The notes: a model not told the origin generated them from the letters alone. A DNA stretch of 47,939 nucleotides from a candidate division WWE3 bacterium RIFCSPHIGHO2_02_FULL_38_14 (GCA_001772865.1 MEVD01000013.1:46727-94665); one strand, 5' to 3'; counted from the first letter of the stretch, positions 15,521 through 26,479 are shown. Numbers and translations are program-made.

Positions 15521-16756
15521 ATGGAATTCAATTTTCTCTCTACCTGCCGGTTTGAAAGCAGTGAAGTAATTAAAACTGCAGAATCACTGAAACCATATAT
15601 AAAATACTTGGCGGAAACAGCCGAAAATAACACTTACGAAACTCCCGAAAGTTTTATCAACCTTCCTTTTGACGAACAAATGATTAAATCAGTTTTGGAA
15701 CTCAAGAATACTTATGTATCGCCAAAGCTTAAGTATATCTTAGTGATAGGCATAGGAGGCGACAGCCTGGGAACTAAAGGTATATATGACGCTCTCCTTG
15801 GAAATTATGACGTTTTTGAAAAAGACAGATATCCGAAATTAATTTTCATGGACACAATTAATTCTACCTTTCGAGAAAAACTTATGCAGCTATTCAACCA
15901 AATAAAAGACCCCAATGAATTGTTGATTAACGCTGTTAGCAAATCCGGAAGCACCATGGAAACCAGAGATAATTTAGATTTCATAATAGAAAACCTTAGT
16001 TATGCTAAAGACAGACTTATATGTATAACTACAGAATCAAAAAATAATGAAATGTGGAACTATTTCTGCGAAAAAAGCAATGTCTGTTTAAGAATAGAAA
16101 ATAAAGTTGGTGGTAGATACTCTCTTCTATCTCCGGTTGGACTACTTCCATTGGCAGGAGCGGGAATCAACATAGTAGAGCTTTTGGAAGGCGCAATGGA
16201 AGTTAGAAAAGCATGCATAGACCTTAACGCTGAAAACAATTTTGCCGCGCTTTCAGGTGCTTGTGTGTATTTAAATTACAAAACAGGCTTGGATATATAC
16301 AATTTATTCTTTTTTCTTCCGGAACTGGAATCAATAGGTAAATACTGCAGCCAGCTGGTCGCCGAAAGTCTCGGAAAAGAAAAAGATTTGAATGGAAAAA
16401 CCGTAAATACAGGTATAACACCTATAACTTCTGTAGGAACAACGGACTTGCATTCTATGGAGCAATTGTATTTGGGGGGGCCTAAAGATAAATACACTTC
16501 CTTTGTATTCACTAAAGAACTTGAGAAAGAAAAAAAGGTTTACGCGCTGTTAAAAGGAGTGGAAAAATCCTATGATAATCACAATATGCCATATACCGAA
16601 GTTATATTAAATAAAATAGACGCCAGATCTTTGGGTGAGTTTATTATGTTCAAACAAATCGAAACCATATTCCTTGGTAAGCTACTTAACATTAATGCAT
16701 TCGACCAGCCTGCTGTTGAAGAATATAAAAAAGAAGCTTTAAAACTCTTAAAATAA
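15521..16756 (+). CDS. pgi: Glucose-6-phosphate isomerase
   Basis: Interconverts glucose-6-phosphate and fructose-6-phosphate in glycolysis. Landmarks in order: VIGIGGDSLGTKGIYDALLG, VSKSGSTMETRDNLDFI (the phosphate-binding SGST loop), VGGRYSLLSPVGLLPLA (the PGI signature), LVAESLGKEKD with the catalytic Glu, DLHSMEQLYLGGPKDK with the catalytic His, and QPAVEEYKKEAL with the final Lys. At 411 residues it is at the short end of the family. A TATTAT hexamer ends 9 nt before the ATG. It is the only glycolytic enzyme in the window. Confidence 0.95.
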   Translation: MEFNFLSTCRFESSEVIKTAESLKPYIKYLAETAENNTYETPESFINLPFDEQMIKSVLELKNTYVSPKLKYILVIGIGGDSLGTKGIYDALLGNYDVFEKDRYPKLIFMDTINSTFREKLMQLFNQIKDPNELLINAVSKSGSTMETRDNLDFIIENLSYAKDRLICITTESKNNEMWNYFCEKSNVCLRIENKVGGRYSLLSPVGLLPLAGAGINIVELLEGAMEVRKACIDLNAENNFAALSGACVYLNYKTGLDIYNLFFFLPELESIGKYCSQLVAESLGKEKDLNGKTVNTGITPITSVGTTDLHSMEQLYLGGPKDKYTSFVFTKELEKEKKVYALLKGVEKSYDNHNMPYTEVILNKIDARSLGEFIMFKQIETIFLGKLLNINAFDQPAVEEYKKEALKLLK

Positions 16757-16781
16757 GCACATAGCACAACAACAAAAATGC

Positions 16782-16787
16782 TAAAAT
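16782..16787 (+). promoter_or_regulatory. Extended -10 (TGCTAAAAT) upstream of GT-C gene
   Basis: TAAAAT with TG-C before it ends 10 nt before the ATG at 16798, implying a leaderless or nearly leaderless transcript. Confidence 0.45.
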
Positions 16788-16797
16788 TTGATAGCCC

Positions 16798-18369
16798 ATG
16801 AAATCCGTTTTAAATATTAATAAACAGTTAGTTCTACTATTCTTAATTATCGGATCAATCGGTTTGTTTTTCAGGCTTTATCATATCGAATTTGGTCTTC
16901 CCCACAGTTTTCACGCGGATGAACCGGAAATAACCGAACCCGCAATCAAATACACTTACGAATTCTTTAACATAATAAGAAACAACGACTGGTACAAACT
17001 GATACCGGTTTCATTTGTTTACGGTACTTTCCCGGTTTATTTTTTTACAGTTTTCACAATGGCTTTCAGCAAATCATTAAATATTTTAAATGTGCCTTTT
17101 GATAAAACAAGTATTTTCATTTTCCTGAGAATTGTTAATTCAACGGTATCATTTTTAATTGTTCCTATAGGCACTTTGCTTTATTATAAACTCTTTAAGG
17201 ATAAACTTGGTGCTCTAATTTCCGCATTGTTTCTGGCATTTAATTGGAAGTTGATAGTTCTTTCTCACTACGTAAACAACGACACTATCCTTACATTATT
17301 AACTTTATTGTGCGTATTGATGTTATTTAAATATTATGAAAAGGGCAGAGACACCAAATTTACCGTTTTATCAGGTATTTTTTTCGGGCTTGCTTTAGGT
17401 ACTAAAATTACCGCTTTGATGTCGCTTCCGGCATTTGCCTTGCCATTTGTTTTAAAAAAAGATTACAAATCTCTCCTGGGTTTCCTTTTGATATCTTTCG
17501 GTGCATTCGCGGCATCCAATCCTTTTTCTGTAATTCTGGTAGGAGATTTTAAAAACAGAATAATTGAAATGCTATTTAGAGAGGGTGGTCTGGTTTTTGA
17601 TTCTGCCGATTATTCGGTAACTAAATATATTTCGGCTCTCGCTGGATTGACGACAACAGGAGTTTTTCTGGCTTCGATGTTTGGTGGGGTACTGGCAATT
17701 AAAAAGTATAACAATAAAACCACCTTGATATTAATACTAAATATAATAATTTATTTGATATTTTTTACAATACAATCAAGAAAGATTGACAGATGGATCA
17801 TTCCTGTTTTGCCTTTTATCATTATATTTTCTTCGTACTTTTTTTCATGGATTATTCACTCACTAAAGCCCTATCATAAGTTAAAAATAGCAACAGTGAC
17901 ACTTTTTTTCGGGATTATTCTCTCTCACTATTTTTATTTTACACTGCTACTCTTATCTCAATACCAAAAAGATACACCAAAAAGTGCCGCTTACTTGTGG
18001 ATGAAAGATAAGGTAGAAATAACCGATACAGTCCTAGCAATAACTGAGGAGGGGTTGGACCCGATGAATAAAATCCCCGGTTCAACTGTTATTCAGTTCA
18101 ATGTATACGAAGCCGACAGCGCGCAATATTCTTATCCTCCAGACGCGAATTTATTTAAATATATTGTAATAGCATCAAAGCCGATGTCTTATTATAAAAA
18201 TGAGGTGGTAAAACAAAAATATCCGATTTATTTCAAAAGATGGAATGAATTCGAAATCTCACTGTTTAACTCAAAGGACTTTGAAATGATAAAAGAGTTT
18301 ACTCTGACAAAGCCAAATTTAACCAATCTTTCAGATGTTTATATATTTAAAAATCTTAATGCATTGTAA
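16798..18369 (+). CDS. GT-C glycosyltransferase, GT39/ArnT-like membrane protein
   Basis: The 523-residue protein has about ten hydrophobic helices and a C-terminal soluble domain of ~130 residues. The first extracytoplasmic loop carries LPHSFHADEPEI with D41-E42, the acidic pair that GT-C enzymes use with a polyprenyl-phosphate sugar donor. Such enzymes transfer sugars to proteins or lipids on the outer membrane face. The acceptor is unknown. It is followed after 46 nt by a gene for a large membrane-anchored surface protein. Confidence 0.8.
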   Translation: MKSVLNINKQLVLLFLIIGSIGLFFRLYHIEFGLPHSFHADEPEITEPAIKYTYEFFNIIRNNDWYKLIPVSFVYGTFPVYFFTVFTMAFSKSLNILNVPFDKTSIFIFLRIVNSTVSFLIVPIGTLLYYKLFKDKLGALISALFLAFNWKLIVLSHYVNNDTILTLLTLLCVLMLFKYYEKGRDTKFTVLSGIFFGLALGTKITALMSLPAFALPFVLKKDYKSLLGFLLISFGAFAASNPFSVILVGDFKNRIIEMLFREGGLVFDSADYSVTKYISALAGLTTTGVFLASMFGGVLAIKKYNNKTTLILILNIIIYLIFFTIQSRKIDRWIIPVLPFIIIFSSYFFSWIIHSLKPYHKLKIATVTLFFGIILSHYFYFTLLLLSQYQKDTPKSAAYLWMKDKVEITDTVLAITEEGLDPMNKIPGSTVIQFNVYEADSAQYSYPPDANLFKYIVIASKPMSYYKNEVVKQKYPIYFKRWNEFEISLFNSKDFEMIKEFTLTKPNLTNLSDVYIFKNLNAL

Positions 18370-18415
18370 CCATTTGTAAATACAATTATTTTAATCTATA
18401 TTATTTTCAGAACAT

Positions 18416-20377
18416 ATGGAACAAAGCCCGGAACTTAATTCTACAAAGGATCATAAAAGTGCTGTATTAGTAAGTATTATTGTTATATTGGCAATTCTCC
18501 TTCTGCTTCTAATAGTAATTTCATTAGTAAAAAGAAATGGCTCCGGATACTGTCAAATATCCGAATCGAATGACTGCGATAATGAAGTTACGGAAATAAT
18601 TGGAACTATAAACGACACATATGCTTATGCAGAAGCGGGTTATAGGCTCACTCCTAATTCAAATTATATAAAAACTAAAAATGCAATTTATGTGAAAAAT
18701 CTAAATTTTATTGGAAATAATTTAAAATTTAGCGGTGAAAAAGAATACTTAAATCACAGTATTCCATTTGGAAGCCAAATAATTGTTATAGGTAAGGTAA
18801 TGAATACAGACAAGCACAGATGCACCGATAAAGATTTTGCGAATAAAAATCCAAATATATGTAACAAAGATGGATTTAGACTAGTTGTCTCTCCAGATAT
18901 TATCTATTCTTCAACAGATAAGCAATCAAAATACAGCATTATAGGTAAATTCTCGGATATAAATAAAATTAAAACAGACTGTCCGGAAAAAGCACGACTA
19001 TGTGGTTTGGAAACCGAAAACAGTTGTTTCGAAATAACTCTTGAAGACCGCGTTTGCAAAAATATTCAAAATACTTCGAACATGTTCTTGGTAAACGGCT
19101 CAACAAACAACCTTAATTCAGCACTTTCGCCTTCTCAATTTTTCCAAGTAACGAGTATAAGCTATTCTGGTACCCCAGTAGATCGGGAAACCAGTAATCT
19201 GCTGGACAAATATTATTCTAATGTAAATAAAACGTTTTCTGTTTATGATGAAAATGGAATGAAAATTTCCGTTGTAGATCTAGAAGACAAAACAACCTTC
19301 AATGATTTATCTGACTATTTCGTGTCTAATAATGGCGCGTATTATTTTGAGAGTAGTAAATTATATTTTTATGATTTTATTACAAAATCAAAATATTTAG
19401 TATCCGATCTTAAAGATTACATTCAAAATAAAACAATCATTACAAGTACATTACCTTCCGGAGACAGAAAAGAGCTGATTTTATTAACAAGCGAAATGCT
19501 CAGCTCCAAACCTTTTGATATTTATTTATTAAGAAATTACAAATATACCTTCTTACACTTGAATTTAAAGGATTTCGAAGAAGACAAAAAGACTATTGAA
19601 CCAAAACAACTGTATAGCTCGGAATATGAGGGGTTTTTAAATCTAATATCATTTGATTTCAAAAACAATAAGGCCTTCGTTTATTTTACGCCGGACATTG
19701 ACCAAAAAAGCGCTTGTAGAGGAAGTTATTATAAACAAATTAATCTTGATACTAAAAAAGTATTAGAAATATCACAAATCTTTACCGATTATAATAAATA
19801 TTGTTACGATCCGATTTACAAGCGGCTATTTAATTCTGAAAATGGTAACACTTTAATTTTTGCACAGGACTTTAACCCTAACATCACCGGACAAAAAGTC
19901 AAAAAACTGGAAGTATATGTTATAGAAAACGATTTGGTTACTAAAAAAGTTTACCTATCTGATGACAAAACTTTAAACGAGCCTGCAATCAGAATTATCG
20001 ATGCAAAAAAGGATTCTCTCACTATTACAAATACCTTAGGAAAGGACGTTCTATATACATTTGATTTAAATAAAAATGACTTTATTTTAGAAAACTTCTT
20101 GCCGCTGTTTAAACGCAGCATCTCAAAAGATTGTCCGGAAAATTCTGATTGCGGGACTGAAGACAGTAAAAAAGAAGCACCAAGTTTCCTTTACAACTCA
20201 TACCCTGTTTTTTATAAAGATAATTATGTTTATTTTATGCAGTCTAGTGGAGCAAGTATGATTCCCCACAAACTGAATATTGAAAACAACACATCAATTC
20301 AGTTAGCAACATTTTCAAAGAGTGTGAGAGAACAAATAGTCGGTGACAAGCTGTATTTTATAGACTGGGATTATTAG
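18416..20377 (+). CDS. Large membrane-anchored surface protein, repeat/beta-rich
   Basis: The 653-residue protein has a short cytoplasmic N-terminus, one membrane helix (SAVLVSIIVILAILLLLLIV, about 14-34) and a very long exported part rich in beta-type, Asn/Lys/Asp-rich sequence. Several Cys pairs (YCQISESNDCD, CPEKARLCG, CPENSDCG) suggest disulfides. The middle and C-terminal parts alternate short strands and loops, as in a beta-propeller sensor or adhesin, but I cannot name the fold. Its stop lies 14 nt from the convergent rpoD stop. Confidence 0.65.
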   Translation: MEQSPELNSTKDHKSAVLVSIIVILAILLLLLIVISLVKRNGSGYCQISESNDCDNEVTEIIGTINDTYAYAEAGYRLTPNSNYIKTKNAIYVKNLNFIGNNLKFSGEKEYLNHSIPFGSQIIVIGKVMNTDKHRCTDKDFANKNPNICNKDGFRLVVSPDIIYSSTDKQSKYSIIGKFSDINKIKTDCPEKARLCGLETENSCFEITLEDRVCKNIQNTSNMFLVNGSTNNLNSALSPSQFFQVTSISYSGTPVDRETSNLLDKYYSNVNKTFSVYDENGMKISVVDLEDKTTFNDLSDYFVSNNGAYYFESSKLYFYDFITKSKYLVSDLKDYIQNKTIITSTLPSGDRKELILLTSEMLSSKPFDIYLLRNYKYTFLHLNLKDFEEDKKTIEPKQLYSSEYEGFLNLISFDFKNNKAFVYFTPDIDQKSACRGSYYKQINLDTKKVLEISQIFTDYNKYCYDPIYKRLFNSENGNTLIFAQDFNPNITGQKVKKLEVYVIENDLVTKKVYLSDDKTLNEPAIRIIDAKKDSLTITNTLGKDVLYTFDLNKNDFILENFLPLFKRSISKDCPENSDCGTEDSKKEAPSFLYNSYPVFYKDNYVYFMQSSGASMIPHKLNIENNTSIQLATFSKSVREQIVGDKLYFIDWDY

Positions 20378-20391
20378 AAATTAAAGTTATT

Positions 20392-21672
20392 TTATAAATA
20401 GTCTCTTAACCTTTTGCTTCTCGAAGGGTGGCGTAGTTTCCTTAATGCTTTGGCCTCTATTTGCCTGATTCTTTCTCTCGTTACACCAAATTCTCTTCCA
20501 ACTTCTTCCAATGTTCTGGATCTACCGTCTCTTAAACCAAACCTCAACTCCAGGACTTTTCTTTCTCTGGGATTAAGTGTATCCAAAACTTCTACAATAT
20601 GGCCTTTTAATAGTTCCTGGCTGGCTGATTCAAATGGCGATAATCCTACTTCGTCCGGTATAAATTCTTTCAATCTGGTATCTTCCTCTTTTCCTACAGG
20701 AGTTTCTAACGAAGTGGTTTCCTGGGAAATTTTCATAATTTCCAAAGCTTTTTCCATTTCTATTCCCATCTCCGTTGCTATTTCTAAAGGTGTAGCAGGT
20801 CTCTCAAGTCTCTGCTCCAATTCTCTTTCAATCCTTTTAAACTTATTAATTGTTTCAATCATGTGAACTGGAATTCTGATAGTTCTTGCCTGGTCGGCTA
20901 TTGCTCTGGTAATTGCCTGCCTAATCCACCATGTAGCATATGTGGAAAACTTAAATCCTCTCCTCCAGTCGAACTTCTCAACTGCCCTCATCAGCCCGAT
21001 ATTTCCTTCCTGAATTAAATCCAGAAATGAAAGCCCTCTTCCCATATATTTTTTAGCGATGGAAACAACCAACCTTAAATTTGCTTTAGTTAGCATATCA
21101 GAAGACCTTTTATCTCCCTTTTCAGCTTTTTTTGCTAGCTCAACTTCCTGAGGGGCTGTCAATAGATCAACCTTTCCTATTTCCCTCAAATACATCCTTA
21201 CCGGATCAGAAGAAACCGTTTTATCCATTTTTATTTTAGACAAATCTATTTCGTCCGCACCCATCAGCTTTTCGGCTTCTTTGGCCGAGTCTACGTCAAA
21301 AACATCAACACCAGCGTCCAAAAGCTTTTCATATAACTGGTCCAACAGTTCAATATTTTCTTCAGCGTCGGGAAAAAACTCCAATAACTCGTTTACAGTA
21401 AGATATCCCTGCTTTTTCCCTTTTGTAACCAGTTTATTAAGAGCAACATCCTGGGGAACATTCGGAACTTTAACTGCTTTTGCTGCTCTTGTAACTCTTG
21501 CAGGTTTAACGGTTCTGTCGATTTTTGGAGCGTGATTATTTATTTTAGGCATCGGCATTTTTATTTTTATTTCTTTTGATTCTTTTTTTGAATTTATTTT
21601 TTCGCTCATAGGATCGGATTTCCTTTCTCGCTTCATTTGTTTAGTATGTTTTTGCATGTAATTAATTTTCAC
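20392..21672 (-). CDS. rpoD: RNA polymerase primary sigma factor RpoD (sigma-70)
   Basis: Directs RNA polymerase to housekeeping promoters. Region 1.1-like sequence is [19 protein letters not shown]. Region 1.2 is [17 protein letters not shown]. Region 2 contains [35 protein letters not shown] and a core-binding segment. Region 4 has the helix-turn-helix [20 protein letters not shown]. The N-terminus is basic and Lys/Pro-rich. The GTG at 21672 overlaps the dnaG stop (GTGA), implying coupling. An ATG at 21609 with AAAGGA upstream is an alternative start. The 4-nt overlap and order dnaG-rpoD are those of the macromolecular-synthesis operon, here without rpsU. Confidence 0.95.
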   Translation of the reverse strand: MKINYMQKHTKQMKRERKSDPMSEKINSKKESKEIKIKMPMPKINNHAPKIDRTVKPARVTRAAKAVKVPNVPQDVALNKLVTKGKKQGYLTVNELLEFFPDAEENIELLDQLYEKLLDAGVDVFDVDSAKEAEKLMGADEIDLSKIKMDKTVSSDPVRMYLREIGKVDLLTAPQEVELAKKAEKGDKRSSDMLTKANLRLVVSIAKKYMGRGLSFLDLIQEGNIGLMRAVEKFDWRRGFKFSTYATWWIRQAITRAIADQARTIRIPVHMIETINKFKRIERELEQRLERPATPLEIATEMGIEMEKALEIMKISQETTSLETPVGKEEDTRLKEFIPDEVGLSPFESASQELLKGHIVEVLDTLNPRERKVLELRFGLRDGRSRTLEEVGREFGVTRERIRQIEAKALRKLRHPSRSKRLRDYL

Positions 21673-23435
21673 GAAAGCTCGTTGAACACTTTAATTAGCT
21701 CATGAATCAATTTTTCATTTTTTTCCAGCTCGGCCTGCTTTATTTTCTGGCTGATTTCCAACCTTTTTTTCTTAATATATAAATCTTTGAGCCTTTGAAA
21801 CGAGATTTCCAACTCCCTTTTTAAGAGTTTGTCATCGTTTGCCACATAATCCAAGTCCCAAAGGTACAATTCTTCAGCCGATTTCTGTAATTCAATCGGC
21901 AGGCTGCTACTGAAGTATTTTATATCAAAATCACCCTTTTCACCAGATAAAACGTCGGAAAACCTTCTGTAAAGTTCTTTATAAGTGTCGTTGCTGAAAT
22001 ATTTCTCATTAAGGGTATTTTGCCCATCAACATACATAAAAGTTTCAATATTGTCAAGTGGTGCCTTAAACAAAAGCGCCAGCGTATAAGCCTCTGGAGT
22101 CTTTCTATAAGTGTTTAATAACCTGTCCTCTCCGAACACGGATCCCTCACCGGAAGCGGAAACCGCTGTTTTTCCGAAAATTATATCGCTTATTACCTCC
22201 TGGTCTATTCCAAGTTCTTCTGAAAGAAGTTTAATATAATGATTTAAAGTTACTTTATTTTTAATTCTTGATAATAGCGGTGTCAGCTCTTCAACTATCT
22301 TCTTTTTTCCTATGGCGCCGTTTTTATCATGCTTTTTTAGCGTAGTCGACAAATAATAATCATAAACAGGAACGCTGTTTTTCAGCACTTCTTCCGCACT
22401 TTTTCTATCATTCATTATCAATTCATCAATATCTTTATATTTAGTCGGAAGAGTGGCTATTTTAACGTTCATGTCTTCTTTTTCCGCAAGTTCTACCGCA
22501 CGATATGTGGCAGTAACTCCTGCCGCATCAGTATCAAAACAAAAAATAAGGTCCTTGGTATATCTGGACACTATTTTAAGCTGCCCTTGAGTTATTGAAG
22601 TTCCTGAAGACGCGATAAAGTTTTTAAAACCGGCCTGATGGGCGCTTATTACATCCATATACCCTTCAACAAAAACCGCTGAACCGTTTTTTAAAGATAA
22701 TTTTGCCTTGTCCAGTCCGTAAATAAACTGGCTTTTATGAAAAACCAAAGTTTCGTTGGTATTCAAATATTTAGGTTGATCATCCCCTAACGTTCTGGCT
22801 GCAAAACCGACTATTTTATTATCAGTTTCTACCAAAGGAAAAATTACTCTATTTCTAAATTTATCTATATACCCTTCCCCCGAACTCTTTTTAACTACGG
22901 CTCCGGAGTCCAGCATATCTTCTAAAGAATACTTTTTCTTTGACAAATATTGAAATAATAAATCCCAGCTGTTCGGTGCAAATCCAAGCTTAAATTCCTG
23001 AATATTGCTTATAGCTAAGTGTCTTTTGTCCACAAAATACGAATACCCTGCTTTACCTGCATTATGTTTAAGCAAAAAATAATGGTAAAACTCCGCCGAC
23101 AGATGGTTTATTTCATATAAAATTTTTTTCTTTTTTGCAAACTTATCTTCAAACTCGCTTTCTAATTGAACACCGGCTTTATCCGCCAGAATTTTTAGTG
23201 CCTGCGGAAATTCCAGCCCTTCAATTTCCTGAATAAATTTAAAAATATCCCCGGCCTTGTTGCAGCCGAAACACTTAAAAATCCCAAGTTCTTCGGAAAC
23301 CATAAAAGATGGGGTTTTCTCGCCGTGGAAAGGGCACAAGCCTTTGTAGTTCCTGCCGGATTTTTTTAAGGTTACATATTGTCCTACAACATCAACAATG
23401 CTAAGTCTTTGTTTTATTTCTTCTATCGGTGTCAT
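21669..23435 (-). CDS. dnaG: DNA primase DnaG
   Basis: Makes RNA primers at the replication fork. The N-terminal zinc-binding domain is intact (C34, H37, C55, C58 in [11 protein letters not shown] and [11 protein letters not shown]). The Toprim core has [16 protein letters not shown] and FCFDTDAAG, with the expected Glu and D-x-D. The 588-residue length is normal and includes a C-terminal helicase-interaction-like region. It is the first gene of dnaG-rpoD. No strong Shine-Dalgarno site is visible; a weak TAATAC lies 9 nt before the ATG. Confidence 0.96.
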   Translation of the reverse strand: MTPIEEIKQRLSIVDVVGQYVTLKKSGRNYKGLCPFHGEKTPSFMVSEELGIFKCFGCNKAGDIFKFIQEIEGLEFPQALKILADKAGVQLESEFEDKFAKKKKILYEINHLSAEFYHYFLLKHNAGKAGYSYFVDKRHLAISNIQEFKLGFAPNSWDLLFQYLSKKKYSLEDMLDSGAVVKKSSGEGYIDKFRNRVIFPLVETDNKIVGFAARTLGDDQPKYLNTNETLVFHKSQFIYGLDKAKLSLKNGSAVFVEGYMDVISAHQAGFKNFIASSGTSITQGQLKIVSRYTKDLIFCFDTDAAGVTATYRAVELAEKEDMNVKIATLPTKYKDIDELIMNDRKSAEEVLKNSVPVYDYYLSTTLKKHDKNGAIGKKKIVEELTPLLSRIKNKVTLNHYIKLLSEELGIDQEVISDIIFGKTAVSASGEGSVFGEDRLLNTYRKTPEAYTLALLFKAPLDNIETFMYVDGQNTLNEKYFSNDTYKELYRRFSDVLSGEKGDFDIKYFSSSLPIELQKSAEELYLWDLDYVANDDKLLKRELEISFQRLKDLYIKKKRLEISQKIKQAELEKNEKLIHELIKVFNELS

Positions 23436-23568
23436 ATTTAATTTGTATTACCATGAAATTAAACTAAACACAACAAAACTTATATTAATTGTGGTGTTAT
23501 TATATAAAATATATTATAAAACAGACTATGAGGAAATAAAGAATAAATAATGTATCTGTACAATCCAT

Positions 23569-25314
23569 ATGCCAAAAATAACTAAAAATCAAAAAAAGTT
23601 TATAAAAAGCAATTACAAATTAATCCCTTTAACCGAATTAGCTGCAAAAACCGGAATATCTGAAACTGAAATCATCGCTTATATTGAAAAATCAGGAAGA
23701 GATGTAGATAAAATTATAGACAAGGAAATTGATGAAAATAACAGAGCTAAATTTGAATCAGTTAAAGATATTTTTGGATTTATTTATTCCAATCGAATAA
23801 TTATATCTATTCTTGCATTACTAGTATTCACCCTTTATTTTAATTCGCTTAAGGGGGAGTTTGTTGCAGATGATATTTTCGCTTTTAGAGATAATCCCGA
23901 AGTCAGAGATATAAAAGCATCTTTTCAGTCATTGAACATTCAGAAAATTACTTATTATTTATCGTTTAAATATTTCGGATTAAACCCGACTCCTCTGCAC
24001 TTCGGATACGTTGTGCTTCATTATTTTGTTGTGGTTTTAATATTTATATTTTGCTCTGCCTTGTTTAATAAAAAAACAGCCTTTCTAACCTCTTTAATTT
24101 TTGCGGCATCGCCGGTTAATACCGAGGCAGTGGCATGGATTTCCGCATCGAATTATATTATTAATACTACGGGATTTTTGCTCTTATCAATTACATATTT
24201 TCTATACAAAAATTCAAAGAAAAAGATCTATTTATTTTCAACAGTGTTTGTTTATATTCTCTGGGCTATCATTCTGATAAACCATTTTTCTTTAGCATTC
24301 TTACCGCTTTTAATCTTAATCGATCTGGCATTTTTTGAAAAAAAGATTACATTTAAGACTTTGGTCAGTAAATTGCCGCTGCTTTCAATAACATTTTTAC
24401 ATTTTTTATTTGTATTGAATCAGATTTCAAAGAGACTGGGAGAGCTGTCTGTTTCCACTGAAGCTAACACTAAAAACACGATGCCTTATTTAGATAGAGT
24501 GCCTTATACGATTTACAGCAACCTAAAACTTTTATTATTTCCTAAAACTCTGTCGATTTTTCACGAAGGAGATGTGATTACGGACGCTCTTCTTTTGATT
24601 ATGTGGGTGGTCACAATCATATTTATTGCCCTTATAATCTATTTTTGGAAAAAGAATCGCAATATTTCCGGATTGATGTTATTTATTCCGATTTCCTTAG
24701 CCCCCACTTTCAGCCCGGTGATAGTTTCATCTTATTTTTCGGAAAGATACCTTTATATGGGAAATATTGCCTTTTGCATTCTCCTTGCATTGGTATTTTT
24801 AAAATTTGAAAAACTGGCGGGTATTAAAAAACTATCGCTATTTATTACAATACCATTAATCTTATTATATTCAGTCAGAGTAGTGACAAGAAACACAGAA
24901 TGGGAAACTCCCAAAAAACTGTGGCAATCAACTGTTTCAAGCGTACCAAACAGCCCAAGAGCGCACAGAGTATTAGGTGATTTGTATCTTGAAGAAAAAG
25001 ATTACACAAACGCCGCGATTGAATTTGAAAAAGCTGTTGAATTGAGACAAGGAGACTATTCAGGCGCGCTGAACAATTTGGGCATGAGTTATTTAAGACT
25101 TGGCAACTTTGACCTGGCAGAGAAGTATCTATTAATGAACGCCCAGCAGTACCCAGACATGCCTCAGACCTATTTAAATTTAAGCGAAATTGAAGTTAAC
25201 AGGAGCAATATTTTAAAAGCGCGAGAATATCTTCTTAAAGTATTAGAACTTGAGCCGGACAACAACACAGCACTAACTGTTTTAAGTAAAATAAATTCCG
25301 GGGAAATCAAATAG
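23569..25314 (+). CDS. GT-C glycosyltransferase with C-terminal TPR repeats (TMTC-like)
   Basis: The 581-residue protein starts with ~60 soluble residues that look like a small helix-turn-helix (IPLTELAAKTGISETEIIAY), then about ten membrane helices from residue 75. The first outer loop has GEFVADDIFAFRDNPEVRD with D101-D102. From about residue 460 there are three TPR units (AHRVLGDLYLEEKDYTNAAI, ALNNLGMSYLRLGNFDLAEK, TYLNLSEIEVNRSNILKA). This matches the layout of TMTC-type O-mannosyltransferases and bacterial relatives. It probably glycosylates exported proteins. TACAAT ends 4 nt before the ATG. Confidence 0.8.
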   Translation: MPKITKNQKKFIKSNYKLIPLTELAAKTGISETEIIAYIEKSGRDVDKIIDKEIDENNRAKFESVKDIFGFIYSNRIIISILALLVFTLYFNSLKGEFVADDIFAFRDNPEVRDIKASFQSLNIQKITYYLSFKYFGLNPTPLHFGYVVLHYFVVVLIFIFCSALFNKKTAFLTSLIFAASPVNTEAVAWISASNYIINTTGFLLLSITYFLYKNSKKKIYLFSTVFVYILWAIILINHFSLAFLPLLILIDLAFFEKKITFKTLVSKLPLLSITFLHFLFVLNQISKRLGELSVSTEANTKNTMPYLDRVPYTIYSNLKLLLFPKTLSIFHEGDVITDALLLIMWVVTIIFIALIIYFWKKNRNISGLMLFIPISLAPTFSPVIVSSYFSERYLYMGNIAFCILLALVFLKFEKLAGIKKLSLFITIPLILLYSVRVVTRNTEWETPKKLWQSTVSSVPNSPRAHRVLGDLYLEEKDYTNAAIEFEKAVELRQGDYSGALNNLGMSYLRLGNFDLAEKYLLMNAQQYPDMPQTYLNLSEIEVNRSNILKAREYLLKVLELEPDNNTALTVLSKINSGEIK

Positions 25315-25340
25315 GCTCAATAACTTAAATGATTTTCCTT

Positions 25341-25346
25341 TATAAT
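25341..25346 (+). promoter_or_regulatory. -10 element (TATAAT) that decides the start at 25353
   Basis: A perfect TATAAT ends 6 nt before the ATG at 25353 and lies downstream of the alternative ATG at 25329. The longer frame therefore could not be translated from this transcript. Confidence 0.6.
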
Positions 25347-25352
25347 TTAATC

Positions 25353-26225
25353 ATGACCATAGATACTATTGTCAGCCCTGCCGAAAGAGATTTATTAGAC
25401 TCTGGTTTATTAATCGGAATAGGATTAGAAGGTTTTGAAAAAGATCTTAGAGTTCTGTCCGACGCTGAAAAAATTAAATCTACTGAATTGACAGATAGAA
25501 TTTCAAGACATTTAGAAGAAAGAGGTAGCCCGGGAGCGGCGGAATATATTAGAGTATTATCTAAGTCCGCAATTTTAGACGAGCAGTTAAAAATGGCAAC
25601 TTTGGGTACTTTTGATCCAGAGCTAATAAAAGAATCAGGATTACCTATTATGATAGACATTAATCGTACAACTCCTGAAATGATAGCCGAAGGAAAAGCA
25701 GTCATGCTACAAGAAGCCAGAGATGATTTATTAGGTGATATATTAAGTTTAAAAAACAAATTAGATATATATTTTACTAATACAATACAATTAGAAGCAG
25801 AACACTACACCTCTAAATATACCGGTAAAAGAACAATAGGTCAGAAATTAAGAGCGCTTGTTGCTACAGATCCGGAACCTAATTTTGTTATACAAAGAAA
25901 ACTAGATGAATTATCAACACTAAGATACCTGAGCAGAGAACAAATGAAGGAATATGTTATGAGAGAATTAAAACAATTTATACGTCAAAATCCTAGCAGT
26001 ATCGGACTCCTGACCACAGCTTCAGCATCAAGACATTTAAGATTTATTTCCAACGAAATAGGAGGTTTAGCAACCGATCCTATTAGGATAGATCATTTAA
26101 GAGATTTACATTCTTATATGAGAGGAGAAGAAGGTATGAAGGAACTTGGTATATATCCTGGATATGCCCGCGCAGTAGAAAAAAGTGTCGAGCGGGACCT
26201 TGTTCATGCCCGCGCGGAAGTATAA
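25353..26225 (+). CDS. Unknown helical soluble protein
   Basis: The 290-residue protein (from ATG 25353, MTIDTIVSPAERDLLD) is helical, Arg/Glu-rich and lacks membrane segments or recognisable motifs. The frame is open from 25329, but the TATAAT at 25341-25346 makes the downstream ATG the likely start of a leaderless mRNA. It ends just before the opposing tRNA-Ser gene. Confidence 0.65.
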   Translation: MTIDTIVSPAERDLLDSGLLIGIGLEGFEKDLRVLSDAEKIKSTELTDRISRHLEERGSPGAAEYIRVLSKSAILDEQLKMATLGTFDPELIKESGLPIMIDINRTTPEMIAEGKAVMLQEARDDLLGDILSLKNKLDIYFTNTIQLEAEHYTSKYTGKRTIGQKLRALVATDPEPNFVIQRKLDELSTLRYLSREQMKEYVMRELKQFIRQNPSSIGLLTTASASRHLRFISNEIGGLATDPIRIDHLRDLHSYMRGEEGMKELGIYPGYARAVEKSVERDLVHARAEV

Positions 26226-26239
26226 ACGGTTACTTCACT

Positions 26240-26329
26240 TGGCGGAGGGAGTGGGATTCGAACCCACGAGGGGATTACTCCCCAACGGCCTTTCCAGAGC
26301 CGCGCACTAGGCCTCTATGCGATCCCTCC
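26240..26329 (-). tRNA. tRNA-Ser (anticodon GGA)
   Basis: Read on the minus strand, GGAGGGA pairs with TCCCTCC as the acceptor stem. The D-arm has a GCA/TGC stem. The anticodon stem CGGCT/GGCCG closes the loop CTGGAAA, whose anticodon GGA lies at plus 26293-26295. A long variable arm (GGGGA-GTAA-TCCCC) marks a serine tRNA, and the T-arm is GTGGG-TTCGAAT-CCCAC. The discriminator is G and the CCA end is encoded (26240-26242). Confidence 0.97.
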
Positions 26330-26473
26330 AAGGCTTTTCAAGTTATAAATGCAACAAGATTTTAACATAAAGCTGGTTCTTGGTATTGTTTACCAGATCA
26401 CATAAAAATACCGGTACAAACGTTTAAACTAACCAAAAACAACCATGCCACTTGCATAAATTTTAACCAAAGG

Positions 26474-26479
26474 TATCAT
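26474..26479 (+). promoter_or_regulatory. -10 element (TATCAT) of a leaderless transcript
   Basis: TATCAT ends 6 nt before the ATG at 26486; no Shine-Dalgarno site is present. Confidence 0.4.
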
